Source: Streptomyces violens (GTDB taxonomy: Bacteria; Actinomycetota; Actinomycetes; Streptomycetales; Streptomycetaceae). From it: DNA of 64,000 nt. The stretch covers positions 1 to 64,000 of the forward strand of contig NZ_JOBH01000015.1 in the NCBI RefSeq assembly GCF_000717745.1, in the 5' to 3' direction. Positions 8,693 to 16,549 of the stretch are shown piece after piece; position 1 is the stretch's first letter, and every line of letters begins with the position of its first letter. The position numbers and the translations under genes were made by a program. The notes beneath the pieces are model-generated. The model saw nothing but the letters and a program-made list of their open reading frames with translations, was not told the DNA's origin and ran no database searches.

Positions 8693-9457
8693 CCCCATGG
8701 GGAAAGTGCTCAGCGGTCGCGGCCCCGCCACTGGCGGAGAGATCGTCTTCGGGCGCGGGGAGCAAGGGCACGTCGGGCAGGGGCCCGGTGGTCATCATCC
8801 AGGAGCATGAGGCGGACTAGGCTGGCGGGTAACGGCGGACCGCTCCAGATCGGGATGAACCGTACGGGACGCGAGAGACGCGCCAGGGCCGGGCCGGGCG
8901 GCACGGCGCGCCAGAGGCATAGCACACGGTCGAACAGGTCGCCATGGTCCGGCTGGCGACCGGCGGTCTGGCCATCTTCCTGACCTGACAGGACGGCGGA
9001 TCGGCCCGTGTCGTCGCCGGGGAGCTGCCCCTTACTCGGCGACCGCCCCGCCTGGTCCTCGCACCTGCGCCCCGTCCAACATTGCCTGGACGGGGCGCAG
9101 TTTTGTCCGCTTCTGCTCACCTTGCGCTATAGTCGAGCCAGCGAGCCACGGCATGGCTCGGTGCACCTGAGCATTCCGGGGTGGGGCCTCGGACCTTCAG
9201 GACTTGTGGTGCAGGAGCCGAGTGGGAGCAGCTGTTCAGTAAGGCAGCCTCCTTGACGCCAAGGTTGTGAATGCGCCGCACGGAGACCGAAGACCAAGGA
9301 CCTAGGAACTCTCCGAACGAACAACCGCCCGGAAACCTGAGAACCATGCGTCGCGTCAATGCAGGGCTTTCTCAGTTCGAGCCACCATGCGGTGGCCGAG
9401 CTGACGAATGCCCGCGCATCGCCCGGCTCGGCTACCTGAACGAAAGGTACTGAGTCC
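8693..9457. other. Intergenic stretch with an orphan terminator
   Basis: No intact gene is seen. A plus-strand segment near 8943-8987 reads MVRLATGGLAIFLT then a stop, which may be the end of a lost gene. A very strong Rho-independent terminator follows at 9065-9100, pointing rightward. This implies that something upstream is or was transcribed to the right. Confidence 0.4.
9065..9100 (+). terminator. Strong Rho-independent terminator
   Basis: A perfect 14-bp stem (CTGCGCCCCGTCCA pairing with TGGACGGGGCGCAG) has an 8-base loop and is followed by TTTTGT. The T-run is on the right, so it serves rightward transcription. The nearest rightward gene ends almost 400 bases upstream, so a small RNA or a decayed gene may be its real partner. 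Confidence 0.85.
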
Positions 9458-9670
9458 GTGGACGGGGCATTGACTCTCGGAATCCTGGCCGGTTTCGGCG
9501 TTCTTTCCATCTTCGTGTTCGCTCTTCGGGGCTTCATCGATCAGCTTCCCGAACTGTTCGCCTCGATCCGGCGCGCCCTGGACGCCTGGCGCGAGCTGTG
9601 GAGCGCCCGGCCGGACGAGACTGAGCCGGTGAGCCACCACCAGGACCATGAGCCACCCGCCGCCGCATAA
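9458..9670 (+). CDS. Small single-helix membrane protein
   Basis: 70 residues from a GTG start with a GAAAGG element about 10 bases upstream. One N-terminal hydrophobic helix (LGILAGFGVLSIFVFAL) is followed by an amphipathic, arginine-rich cytoplasmic part (ELFASIRRALDAWRELW) and an acidic/histidine tail. No family is recognised. A hairpin lies 8 bases after the stop codon. It is one of three tiny membrane proteins in this accessory region. Confidence 0.5.
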   Translation: MDGALTLGILAGFGVLSIFVFALRGFIDQLPELFASIRRALDAWRELWSARPDETEPVSHHQDHEPPAAA

Positions 9671-9678
9671 CCCGTCCC

Positions 9679-9703
9679 GGCCTCCCGTGGGCCATGGGAG
9701 GCC
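9679..9703 (+). terminator. Hairpin terminator
   Basis: A perfect 8-bp stem GGCCTCCC/GGGAGGCC with a 9-base loop starts 8 bases after the stop codon of the small membrane protein. It also lies downstream of the leftward gene ending at 9782, so it may work in both directions. Confidence 0.65.
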
Positions 9704-9781
9704 ACGAGGCCCCTCTCCGGGGCACCGGGCCTGGCGGGCACACGGATGGCCACAGGAGACACTGTCCCGGTCCTCGCGGCG

Positions 9782-10498
9782 TCAGCGAGCGGTGTTGCCC
9801 GGACCGATCCGGCCGGGCCGCTCCTCCGGGTTAGGCAGCAGTCGGCCCATCGTGTCGGGGTCCGACTGCATGTCCAGGGCCTTGAGTGCGGCAGCCGAGT
9901 TGAGGCGATCGCGGGCGTTCGGGTCGTTGACCCGGTCGATGAAGCTCGTCGCTCTCTCCATCTTGTGGTCCGCGTCGATCTTCACGTCCAGGCGGTTGGC
10001 CTGCTCGGTGATGTGAGCACGAGCGCGCCGGGCGTGGACCGCCAGCGCGCCGCCGCCAACCGTGATCAGGGCTCCGGTCAGTGCAGTCACCAGCGGCAGG
10101 TAGCTGATGTCGGGGTTGCCCGCATGAACCAAGGCCAGCACTCCTCCGGCCAGCAGGATGGCCGCGCCGCCCGCCATGAAGCAGACGCTCAGCCGGAACG
10201 TCCACTCGGCCTGCTTGAGCGACTCCTTGAGGAAGTCGAAGAAGAACCGCTGCCGTTGCTCGGCAAGACTCTCGCCCTCTGACTTTTGAGCAATGTCGCC
10301 GCTTCCGGCATGGACCGGGCCAGCGTAAGCGTTGCCGATCACAATACTTGGAGCGTCACCGGTGAAGACGTAGTTCTCACCGACTTGGACCGCAGGGTGA
10401 CGTCTCGCCTGCCACCGTGGGTCATCGTCTTGCATCGCCTCTTCGTAGTCTTCCCGTGATACCGCATAGCTCGGGTCGTCGAAATCGTCCCTGGACAT
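9782..10498 (-). CDS. Two-helix membrane protein of the TRADD-N-associated type
   Basis: 238 residues. The N-terminal 30 residues are strongly acidic. Residues 38-70 form a glycine-rich beta segment (VGENYVFTGDAPSIVIGNAY, then HAGSGDI) like those preceding NB-ARC and other conflict-system modules. Then come an aromatic amphipathic helix (RFFFDFLKESLKQAEWTFRL), two membrane helices at about 102-124 and 133-156, and a helical C-terminus (NDPNARDRLNSAAAL). This order matches what I know as the TRADD-N-associated membrane domain found in bacterial conflict and signalling proteins. The assignment rests on pattern memory. It would be a membrane platform or pore-type effector. No partner gene is adjacent, but the STAND ATPase is 3.6 kb away. 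Confidence 0.65.
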   Translation of the reverse strand: MSRDDFDDPSYAVSREDYEEAMQDDDPRWQARRHPAVQVGENYVFTGDAPSIVIGNAYAGPVHAGSGDIAQKSEGESLAEQRQRFFFDFLKESLKQAEWTFRLSVCFMAGGAAILLAGGVLALVHAGNPDISYLPLVTALTGALITVGGGALAVHARRARAHITEQANRLDVKIDADHKMERATSFIDRVNDPNARDRLNSAAALKALDMQSDPDTMGRLLPNPEERPGRIGPGNTAR

Positions 10499-10989
10499 GC
10501 CCCCCGTTCCTCAACCGCCTCGGCGTCAACTCCGCACAGATTAGCGCTGATCGGGCGATTCAGGCCGGGATGTAGCAGCGGAAGCGGATCGGGGCCGGGG
10601 CTGTCCGGGCCTGCACGGGTGCCGGCCCGCCCATCGTGAGCCGTCCTCGATGGCGCGGCGGGCGGTGGCCAGTGATGAGCAGCGCAGTGCGGCTCCGACG
10701 ACGGCGCCCCGGGTGAGGGCCGGAATCGCGCGGTTGCGCTAGATGAATCTGCTGCGGGTCGGATGATCACCGGGTGGCAGCTCCGCGACGAGGAGACCTT
10801 GCTCAGCGATGCGTCCGATCAGCTCCATGTGTCCGCTGGGATAGAAACGGTCGACGCCGGGCGCCAGTGAAGCGAACGCCCAGGTCCCGGCACGAGCCTA
10901 CGGGAGAGCGAGGAAACGAACCTACTGGCTCCGGATATGCCTTTGATCGCGACGGTCACATACGCACGCGATGTCAGTAGAGTCCCGAT
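10499..10989. other. Intergenic stretch
   Basis: This is a divergent region between the two-helix membrane protein and the gene at 10,990. Only low-complexity frames are seen and no strong hairpin stands out. It presumably carries promoters for both flanking genes. Confidence 0.4.
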
Positions 10990-11430
10990 ATGAACGATGT
11001 ACGCGGTGCAGTGAACGTGATCCTCTACGGGCCGGCTGACCGGTTCGACAACACGCTGGCGACCCTGCAGGCGGCAGGCATCACGGCTCAGCGGGATGAG
11101 TTCGAGCCCAGAGCCATCTCCGCCTTCTTCAGCGATGGTTCGGACCGACCATCGCCGGAGTTCATCGAGCGTTGCGAGGCGCGGGTCCGCCAGATAGCCG
11201 AGGAGACCGGCTTCACCGTCAATCGCGTGGGAGTCTGGGCAACCAGTGCCGCGACTCGGCAGCTTCCGTACAATCGTCATACCGATGAGTGGCTTGGGGA
11301 GTTCGTTGACAGCGAGGCGCCCCTGAGTCTTCGGGAGGAGCAGCTGCAGCGTCTCGCTGAGCGACAGGGGATCCCCGTCAACGACATCGAACTGCGCGAC
11401 CCGGACTATCTATCGCCGCCAGCTGGTTAG
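10990..11430 (+). CDS. Hypothetical protein
   Basis: 146 residues, no membrane segment. The sequence has well-formed alternating strands and helices (VNVILYGPADRFDNTLATL, RVRQIAEETGFTVNRVGVWA) and a helical C-terminus (LREEQLQRLAERQGI, NDIELRDPDY). This gives it the look of a small alpha/beta protein. I do not recognise the family. The ATG is preceded only by a weak GTAGAG element. It stands alone, with no same-strand neighbour close by, inside the segment bracketed by the two Old Yellow Enzyme remnants. Confidence 0.55.
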   Translation: MNDVRGAVNVILYGPADRFDNTLATLQAAGITAQRDEFEPRAISAFFSDGSDRPSPEFIERCEARVRQIAEETGFTVNRVGVWATSAATRQLPYNRHTDEWLGEFVDSEAPLSLREEQLQRLAERQGIPVNDIELRDPDYLSPPAG

Positions 11431-11785
11431 CGCCATCTGCCGACGGACGGTAACCGTATGCGTCCTCGTACGGCAGGGACAGACCGCCCTGTCCGCATAA
11501 TCCGCTCGTTGGCAATGTGCCGTGAAGATCAACGTCCCGGGGAAGACTGCGAGCGGCTCTGCCTCAAGTCCCCGCCCGGCTGAAGCTTGCTGCTCATTGT
11601 GGAAGCGCGGGACTACAACGATGCGGCTGAGGTTGGCCGGGTGCCGGGCTTGCGCCGTACGCCCCGAACGAGGGTGAGGCGAAGTTTCGAGTGCAGCGTC
11701 GAGGCCGAGCGAGCGCAACGCTGGTGCCGGAGAAGGAGTCGTAGCTAGGGATTTCAGGCAGCGAGCGCGAGAGTCTCGCACAGCG
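11431..11785. other. Intergenic stretch
   Basis: About 350 bases between the hypothetical gene and the right Old Yellow Enzyme remnant. Nothing recognisable as a gene, repeat or hairpin was found. Confidence 0.4.
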
Positions 11786-11961
11786 TGACCTGAGAGTTGA
11801 TGCAGCTTGCGTGCGCTATCTGAATACCCACGGTCGCGCCCTGTGACTTGATGAAGTCGGTGATGCGGCGGAAGGCGGCGGTCTGGGTGTCGTTCCACAG
11901 GCCCAGGACGGTTCGGAATGGTCAGCGACCGAAGGGTGATCGGCTCGAACAGTGCGCTCAC
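11786..11961 (-). pseudogene. Old Yellow Enzyme remnant, right copy
   Basis: From a GTG start the frame reads ALFEPITLRSLTIPNR and then loses about 60 codons. It resumes as [28 protein letters not shown] and AHAS, ending at the same residue as the left copy. The internal deletion is larger than in the left copy, so the two decayed separately after sharing the same 3' break. It is divergent from the ArsR-TerB gene with palindromic operators between. This is the standard layout for an ArsR-type repressor controlling a flavin reductase. Confidence 0.8.
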
Positions 11962-12012
11962 AGCAGACTCCTGTACGTGAACGGGGTGGGGCTCCGGTTG
12001 AAGCCGGGCTTA

Positions 12013-12062
12013 TACGATACCCATCGTAGTACGGCGCTTGTCAAACTACGAAGGTCCTCGTA
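12013..12062. promoter_or_regulatory. Two perfect TACGA-N6-TCGTA operators
   Basis: TACGA-tacCCA-TCGTA at 12,013-12,028 and TACGA-aggtcc-TCGTA at 12,047-12,062 lie 34 bases apart start to start, close to three helical turns. They sit between the divergent oxidoreductase remnant and the ArsR-TerB start. Autoregulation by the ArsR domain is the simplest reading. It is supported by the same motif near the left oxidoreductase copy. Confidence 0.7.
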
Positions 12063-12173
12063 CGAGGAGGGAGTGCGGCCGGACCGGCAGCGGGGCGGAT
12101 TCGGCGCTGTGAGAGGGTGAATGCCTCTACGCGGCTGTCGATCGAGGCGTCAGCGCAGTGGCCGGAGGTGGTC

Positions 12174-13004
12174 GTGAGCAGGGTGCAGGAGTCGCAGGAG
12201 ACACCGGTGGACGAGGAAATGGCGGTCTTCCTCAAGGCACTGGCGAGCGAGACCCGGCGGCGGATGCTGGCGCACTTCTCGGGCGCCGGTGAACTCAGCG
12301 CCGGGGAGATAGCCGAGCGGAACGGCCTGAGTCCCTCCACCGCCTCCGAGCATCTGCGTCTCCTCCATCGCGGTGGTCTGGTCGACGCCCGTAAAGAGGG
12401 GAAGCAGATCTACTACCGGGTCGCCGGCGTCTCACTGGACCAGCGCCTCTCCGCTCTGCAGGAGTACCTGGATCACTGCCGCCTGCCGGCCGCCCTGCCG
12501 GTCGGTGACGACGCCGGTACTGACGCCGGTGCCGGTACCAGGGGGCGGATGGTTGTCTGGGGGCGCCTCAAGGCATCCGCTTCGGCGATGCAGGCCCAAC
12601 TCATCTCGCGCAAGCAGGAATTGAGGAGTGGCGCCTTCCGCGACGCGAGTATGGCGATGTGCGCGCTGGTCGCCGCCGCCGACGGCATCATCGACCCCGC
12701 CGAGCAAGTACGAGTCTCTCAACTCATCGCCACCAACGAGGTGTTGCAGAACTTCGCCGCGGACGACCTGCAGCGCCTTTTCGAAGAAAACCTCGACCGG
12801 CTGGCCCTCAATTTCGAGCACGGGAAGACCACCGTCCTGCACGAGGTCGGCAAGGCTAAGAAGAAGACCACCGAAGCCCGCGCCGTCATCCAGATCGGCA
12901 TCATCATCGGCGGTGCGGACGGCGCCTTCATCGAGAGTGAACAGGCCATCGTCCGCGAAGCCTGCCGTGCACTCGGGCTGCCCCCGCAGGAATTCGGCCT
13001 CTGA
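12174..13004 (+). CDS. ArsR-type repressor fused to a TerB domain
   Basis: 276 residues from the GTG preceded by GGAGG at 5-base spacing. An upstream GTG at 12,117 has no spacing for a ribosome site. Residues 15-100 are an ArsR winged helix (FLKALASETRRRMLAHFS, LSAGEIAERNGLSPSTASEH, LRLLHRGGLVDARKEGKQ). The recognition helix has no Cys pair, so this is not an ArsR/SmtB thiol metal sensor. After a glycine/aspartate linker (110-125), residues 155-270 match TerB of tellurite-resistance systems. They include both acidic loops (AADGIIDPAE and GADGAFIESE) and the closing LGLPPQEFGL. TerB domains bind divalent cations and link membrane stress to other Ter proteins. The fusion suggests DNA binding controlled by a TerB-sensed ion or partner. 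No other ter gene is nearby. Confidence 0.8.
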   Translation: MSRVQESQETPVDEEMAVFLKALASETRRRMLAHFSGAGELSAGEIAERNGLSPSTASEHLRLLHRGGLVDARKEGKQIYYRVAGVSLDQRLSALQEYLDHCRLPAALPVGDDAGTDAGAGTRGRMVVWGRLKASASAMQAQLISRKQELRSGAFRDASMAMCALVAAADGIIDPAEQVRVSQLIATNEVLQNFAADDLQRLFEENLDRLALNFEHGKTTVLHEVGKAKKKTTEARAVIQIGIIIGGADGAFIESEQAIVREACRALGLPPQEFGL

Positions 13005-13030
13005 GCAAGAAAAGCGATCTGAGCAAGAAA

Positions 13031-13057
13031 GGCAAGGAGGTGTATTCACTCCTTGCC
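13031..13057 (+). terminator. Hairpin terminator
   Basis: A perfect 9-bp stem GGCAAGGAG/CTCCTTGCC with a 9-base loop lies 26 bases after the ArsR-TerB stop. It separates that gene from the rifamycin-responsive helR promoter. Confidence 0.75.
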
Positions 13058-13080
13058 ACTCTCAACTTATAGCGCACTGG

Positions 13081-13100
13081 GGGGCTTGCGGCAAGGCCCT
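13081..13100 (+). promoter_or_regulatory. Rifamycin-associated element (RAE)
   Basis: The inverted repeat GGGGCTTGCGGCAAGGCCC matches the rifamycin-associated element described upstream of rifampicin-inactivating and helR genes in actinomycetes. It differs from the consensus, as I recall it, at one or two positions. It lies 25 bases before the helR ATG. Genes with this element are induced by rifamycins at sub-inhibitory doses, so the gene downstream should be too. Confidence 0.85.
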
Positions 13101-13124
13101 GGTCGTGCCGCAGAATCACTGGCC

Positions 13125-15320
13125 ATGCACCCCCTGACCAGCAGTGCGTTCGACCTTCCCGACCACCTTTCCGCCAAGGCCGACCCGGCGCTGATCGGCG
13201 GCGACGAGCGGCATTTCGCCGCCATCGCGGAGTGCCTGGAGCAGACGATCGCCGAACTGTCCGACCGTCTCGATGCCGAGCGCAAGGCGCCCGGTGGCAT
13301 CGGCCGGGCGGCGATGGACCGGGACGCGGAGATCCACCGGCTGACCGGTCGCCTGCGCGCACTGCGCCGCTTCGGATTGGACCTGTGCCTGGGACACATC
13401 GTCCCTACGGACAGCCCCGAGCCCGTGTACATCGGCCGCCTCGGCCTCACCGACAGCGCGGGGCGCCGGCTGCTGCTCGACTGGCGCTCCCCCGCGGCCG
13501 AGCCGTTCTTCGCGGCGACCCACGCCCATCCGATGGGGTTGGCGAGCCGCCGCAGGTACCGCTGGACCCGCGGCCGGATCAGCGACTACTGGGACGAGGT
13601 ATTCACCGCCGAGGGGCTCGAAGGGCACGCCGCGCTCGACGATCAGTCCGCGTTCATCGCCAGCCTGGGCAGCAACCGGTCCGACCGGATGCGCGACGTA
13701 CTCGGCACCATCCAGGCCGACCAGGACGCGGTCATCCGGGCGGGCTCCCGCGGCGCTCTCGTCGTCGACGGCGGTCCGGGCACGGGCAAGACCGTCGTCG
13801 CCCTGCACCGCGCTGCCCACCTCCTCTACTCCGACCCCCGCCTCGGTCACCGTCGGGGCGGCGTACTGTTCGTCGGTCCGAGCCGGCCCTACCTCGCCTA
13901 CGTCGCCGACGTCCTGCCCAGCCTCGGCGAGGAGGGCGTGCAGACCTGTACGCTGCGCGACCTGGTCGCCGAGGGAGCCGGAGCGGCGATCGAGAGCGAC
14001 CCGGACGTGGCCCTTCTCAAGTCGTCCGCGGACCTGGTCAAGGCCATCGAACCGGCCGTCGGCATCTACGAGGAGCCGCCTACCGAGGGGATGACGCTCT
14101 CGACCCACTGGTCCGACATCTGGCTGAGCGCCGATGACTGGGCGGCGGCGTTCGATGCAGTGGAACCAGGTACGCCGCACAACGAGGCCCGTGACCAGAT
14201 CCGCGAGGAGCTGCTCACGATCCTTATCGACAAGCACAACAGCAACGGTGGTCGCAGTGGTGGTGGTGATGACGGTGATGACACCGACGTACCGCCCGAG
14301 CTGCTCAGGCGGTCGCTGCTGCAGGACCGGCAGCTGATCAGGACCCTCAACCGTGCGTGGCCGATGCTCGAAGCGACCGACCTCGTCGGGGATCTGTGGT
14401 CGGTACCCGCCTATCTGCGCAAGTGCGCTCCCTGGCTCAGCCGCGATGACGTGCGCAAGCTGCAGCGCGCGGACGCCCACGCCTGGACGGTGTCCGACCT
14501 GCCGCTTCTGGACGCGGCGCAGCAGCGGCTCGGCGACCCGGAGGCGTCCGTGCGCAAGCGCCGACAGGAAGCCGCTGTCGCCGCCGAACGTGCGCGCAGG
14601 GCCGATGTGATGGACAGCCTGCTGCAGAACGTGGTGATCGACGAGAGCGAAGGCGCGATGGGGATGCTGCGCGGGCAGGACCTCCAGGACACCCTGATCG
14701 ACGAGAACGCACTGCCCACCGTCGAACCGGACCTGCTCGCCGGTCCGTTCGCCCACATCATCGTGGACGAGGCGCAGGAACTGACCGACGCCGAGTGGCA
14801 GATGCTGTTGCCACGCTGCCCGTCCCGGAGCTTCACCATCGTCGGGGACCGCGCCCAGGCCAGGCACGGCTTCACGGAGTCGTGGCAGGAACGGCTGGAG
14901 CGGGTCGGGCTCGACCGGATCACCGTGGCCTCCCTGAGCATCAACTACCGCACACCGGAAGAGGTCATGGCGGAGGCCGAGCCGGCCATCCGCGCGGCCC
15001 TCCCGGACGCCAATGTGCCGACCTCCATCCGCAGCAGTGGCATCCCCGTCGTCCATGGATCTGTTGCGGAGCTGGACTCGATCCTCGACACATGGCTCGC
15101 CGCGCATGCCGAGGGAATCGCCTGCGTCATCGGCGCCCCCACCTTCCGGGCGACGTCCCGTGTCCGTTCGCTGACCCCGGAGCTGTCGAAGGGGCTCGAG
15201 TTCGACCTGGTCGTCCTCATCGACCCGGAGACGTTCGGCGACGGCATCGAAGGGGCCGTCGACCGCTATGTCGCGATGACCCGCGCGACGCAGCGACTCG
15301 TCATCCTCAGGAGCTCATGA
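13125..15320 (+). CDS. helR: HelR, rifamycin-responsive RNA polymerase-recycling helicase-like ATPase
   Basis: 731 residues. HelR-type proteins are HelD relatives that pull RNA polymerase, including rifampicin-stalled enzyme, off DNA and so give tolerance. An N-terminal coiled-coil arm (30-90) precedes the superfamily 1 motor. Visible motor motifs are Walker A GGPGTGKT at 216-223, Walker B HIIVDEAQELTD, IVGDRAQARHG, and motif IV-VI blocks SINYRTPEE, SKGLEFDLVVL and YVAMTRATQRL. A low-complexity acidic loop (GGDDGDDTD) interrupts the middle. The ATG sits 25 bases after the RAE and has no clear Shine-Dalgarno. The gene ends with a 14-base tail-to-tail overlap with the acyl-CoA dehydrogenase gene. 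Confidence 0.92.
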   Translation: MHPLTSSAFDLPDHLSAKADPALIGGDERHFAAIAECLEQTIAELSDRLDAERKAPGGIGRAAMDRDAEIHRLTGRLRALRRFGLDLCLGHIVPTDSPEPVYIGRLGLTDSAGRRLLLDWRSPAAEPFFAATHAHPMGLASRRRYRWTRGRISDYWDEVFTAEGLEGHAALDDQSAFIASLGSNRSDRMRDVLGTIQADQDAVIRAGSRGALVVDGGPGTGKTVVALHRAAHLLYSDPRLGHRRGGVLFVGPSRPYLAYVADVLPSLGEEGVQTCTLRDLVAEGAGAAIESDPDVALLKSSADLVKAIEPAVGIYEEPPTEGMTLSTHWSDIWLSADDWAAAFDAVEPGTPHNEARDQIREELLTILIDKHNSNGGRSGGGDDGDDTDVPPELLRRSLLQDRQLIRTLNRAWPMLEATDLVGDLWSVPAYLRKCAPWLSRDDVRKLQRADAHAWTVSDLPLLDAAQQRLGDPEASVRKRRQEAAVAAERARRADVMDSLLQNVVIDESEGAMGMLRGQDLQDTLIDENALPTVEPDLLAGPFAHIIVDEAQELTDAEWQMLLPRCPSRSFTIVGDRAQARHGFTESWQERLERVGLDRITVASLSINYRTPEEVMAEAEPAIRAALPDANVPTSIRSSGIPVVHGSVAELDSILDTWLAAHAEGIACVIGAPTFRATSRVRSLTPELSKGLEFDLVVLIDPETFGDGIEGAVDRYVAMTRATQRLVILRSS

Positions 15321-16518
15321 ACGCCAGGTCGCGGGCGATGCCGTTGCGTTGGATTTCTGAGGTGCCGGTGAGGATCCGGAACATGCGGATCTTGCGGAAG
15401 AGGTACTCGATCTCGTTGCCCTGAGTGAGTCCTTCCTTGCCGTGGATCTGGACGGCCTCGTCCAGGAGGCGGAAGGCGGACTCGGCGACGAAGAGCTTGC
15501 ACATGAACGCCTCGGTGCGTACGTCCTCGCCGCGGTCGAGCGCGGCGAGGGCCGCATACGTCATGGAGCGGGCGGCGTAGAACTCGGTGGCCATGTCGGC
15601 CACCTTGTGCTGGATGGCCTGGAGCGACAGCAGCGGCCGGCCGCCGGCGACTGTGCGGTGGCGGGTGCGATCGAGGGTGAGGTCCAGGGCACGGCGCATG
15701 GCGCCGAGTGCGGTGGGGCAGTGCAGGAGACGGTTGACGGTGACCCGGCCGAGCGCGATCCGCAGTCCCTTGCCCTCCTCCCCCAGCAGGTTGTGGGCAG
15801 GCACGCGGCAGTTCTCCAGGACGATGTCGCTCTCGATGTGCTCGCCGGACATCGGGGTGGCCCCGTCCAGCACCCGGCAGCCAGGAGTGTCCAGGTCGAG
15901 GAGGAAGGCGGAGAAGCGCGGCTTGTCGCCCTCGCCTTCGTTCCCGCTTTCACCGGTGCCGGCCATGCGGGCTACGACGATGGCGAAGTCCGCGAACGGG
16001 CCCGCGGAGGAGAAGACCTTATGGCCGTTGAGGATGTAGTCGTCGCCGTCCCGTTGGGCGGTGGTGCGCATGGACCGTACGTCGGATCCGGCGTCGGTCT
16101 CAGTGAGCGAGAAGCAGCAGGCGCGCTCCGCGCGGACCACGGGCAGGAAGTAGGTCTTCAACTGGTGTTCGGTGGCGTACCGCAGGATGTCCCCGGCGCG
16201 CAGCGGGCCACCCATGTCACCGAGGACGCTGTGGCCCAGTACCCGGCCGCTCGCACCGATTTCCTCCTTCAGCGCGGCGAGTTGGGTATGAGTGAGGTCC
16301 TGTCCGCCGTGTTCATTGGGCAAGTGGATGCCGTAGAAGCCCAGTTCGCGACTGCGCTGCCATACGGGCTGGAGGTCGGCGCGGGTCAGGCGACCGGCCC
16401 GGGAGATGCCACGGTCGTGTTCGTACTCGGCCAGTTCGCCGTCCAGGTAGTCGCGCAGCTTGTCGACGAGGGCGGCGAGGTGCGGGTCGGCATAGGTGGG
16501 GCGCAGGGAAAAAGTCAT
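15307..16518 (-). CDS. Acyl-CoA dehydrogenase family protein
   Basis: 403 residues, the normal family length. The FAD- and substrate-binding blocks are present: CCFSLTETDAGSD, YILNGHKVFSSAG, MRRALDLTLDRT, QIHGKEGLTQGNEIE. Near the C-terminus the usual E-G-T motif carrying the catalytic Glu reads ILTGTSEIQR, so the classical base of medium-chain enzymes is a Thr here. Several subfamilies place the base elsewhere, so activity is not excluded. The gene follows the acyl-CoA ligase on the same strand after a 31-base gap. The pair probably activates and desaturates one acyl substrate under control of the divergent TetR. Confidence 0.88.
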   Translation of the reverse strand: MTFSLRPTYADPHLAALVDKLRDYLDGELAEYEHDRGISRAGRLTRADLQPVWQRSRELGFYGIHLPNEHGGQDLTHTQLAALKEEIGASGRVLGHSVLGDMGGPLRAGDILRYATEHQLKTYFLPVVRAERACCFSLTETDAGSDVRSMRTTAQRDGDDYILNGHKVFSSAGPFADFAIVVARMAGTGESGNEGEGDKPRFSAFLLDLDTPGCRVLDGATPMSGEHIESDIVLENCRVPAHNLLGEEGKGLRIALGRVTVNRLLHCPTALGAMRRALDLTLDRTRHRTVAGGRPLLSLQAIQHKVADMATEFYAARSMTYAALAALDRGEDVRTEAFMCKLFVAESAFRLLDEAVQIHGKEGLTQGNEIEYLFRKIRMFRILTGTSEIQRNGIARDLAFMSS

Positions 16519-16549
16519 CGGGCGTTCTCCACTGGTACGGGGCGACGGG

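Noticed and set aside
13116..15107. A 663-codon minus-strand frame opposite helR
   Set aside because: The plus-strand helicase motifs are unambiguous; the antisense frame is low-complexity.
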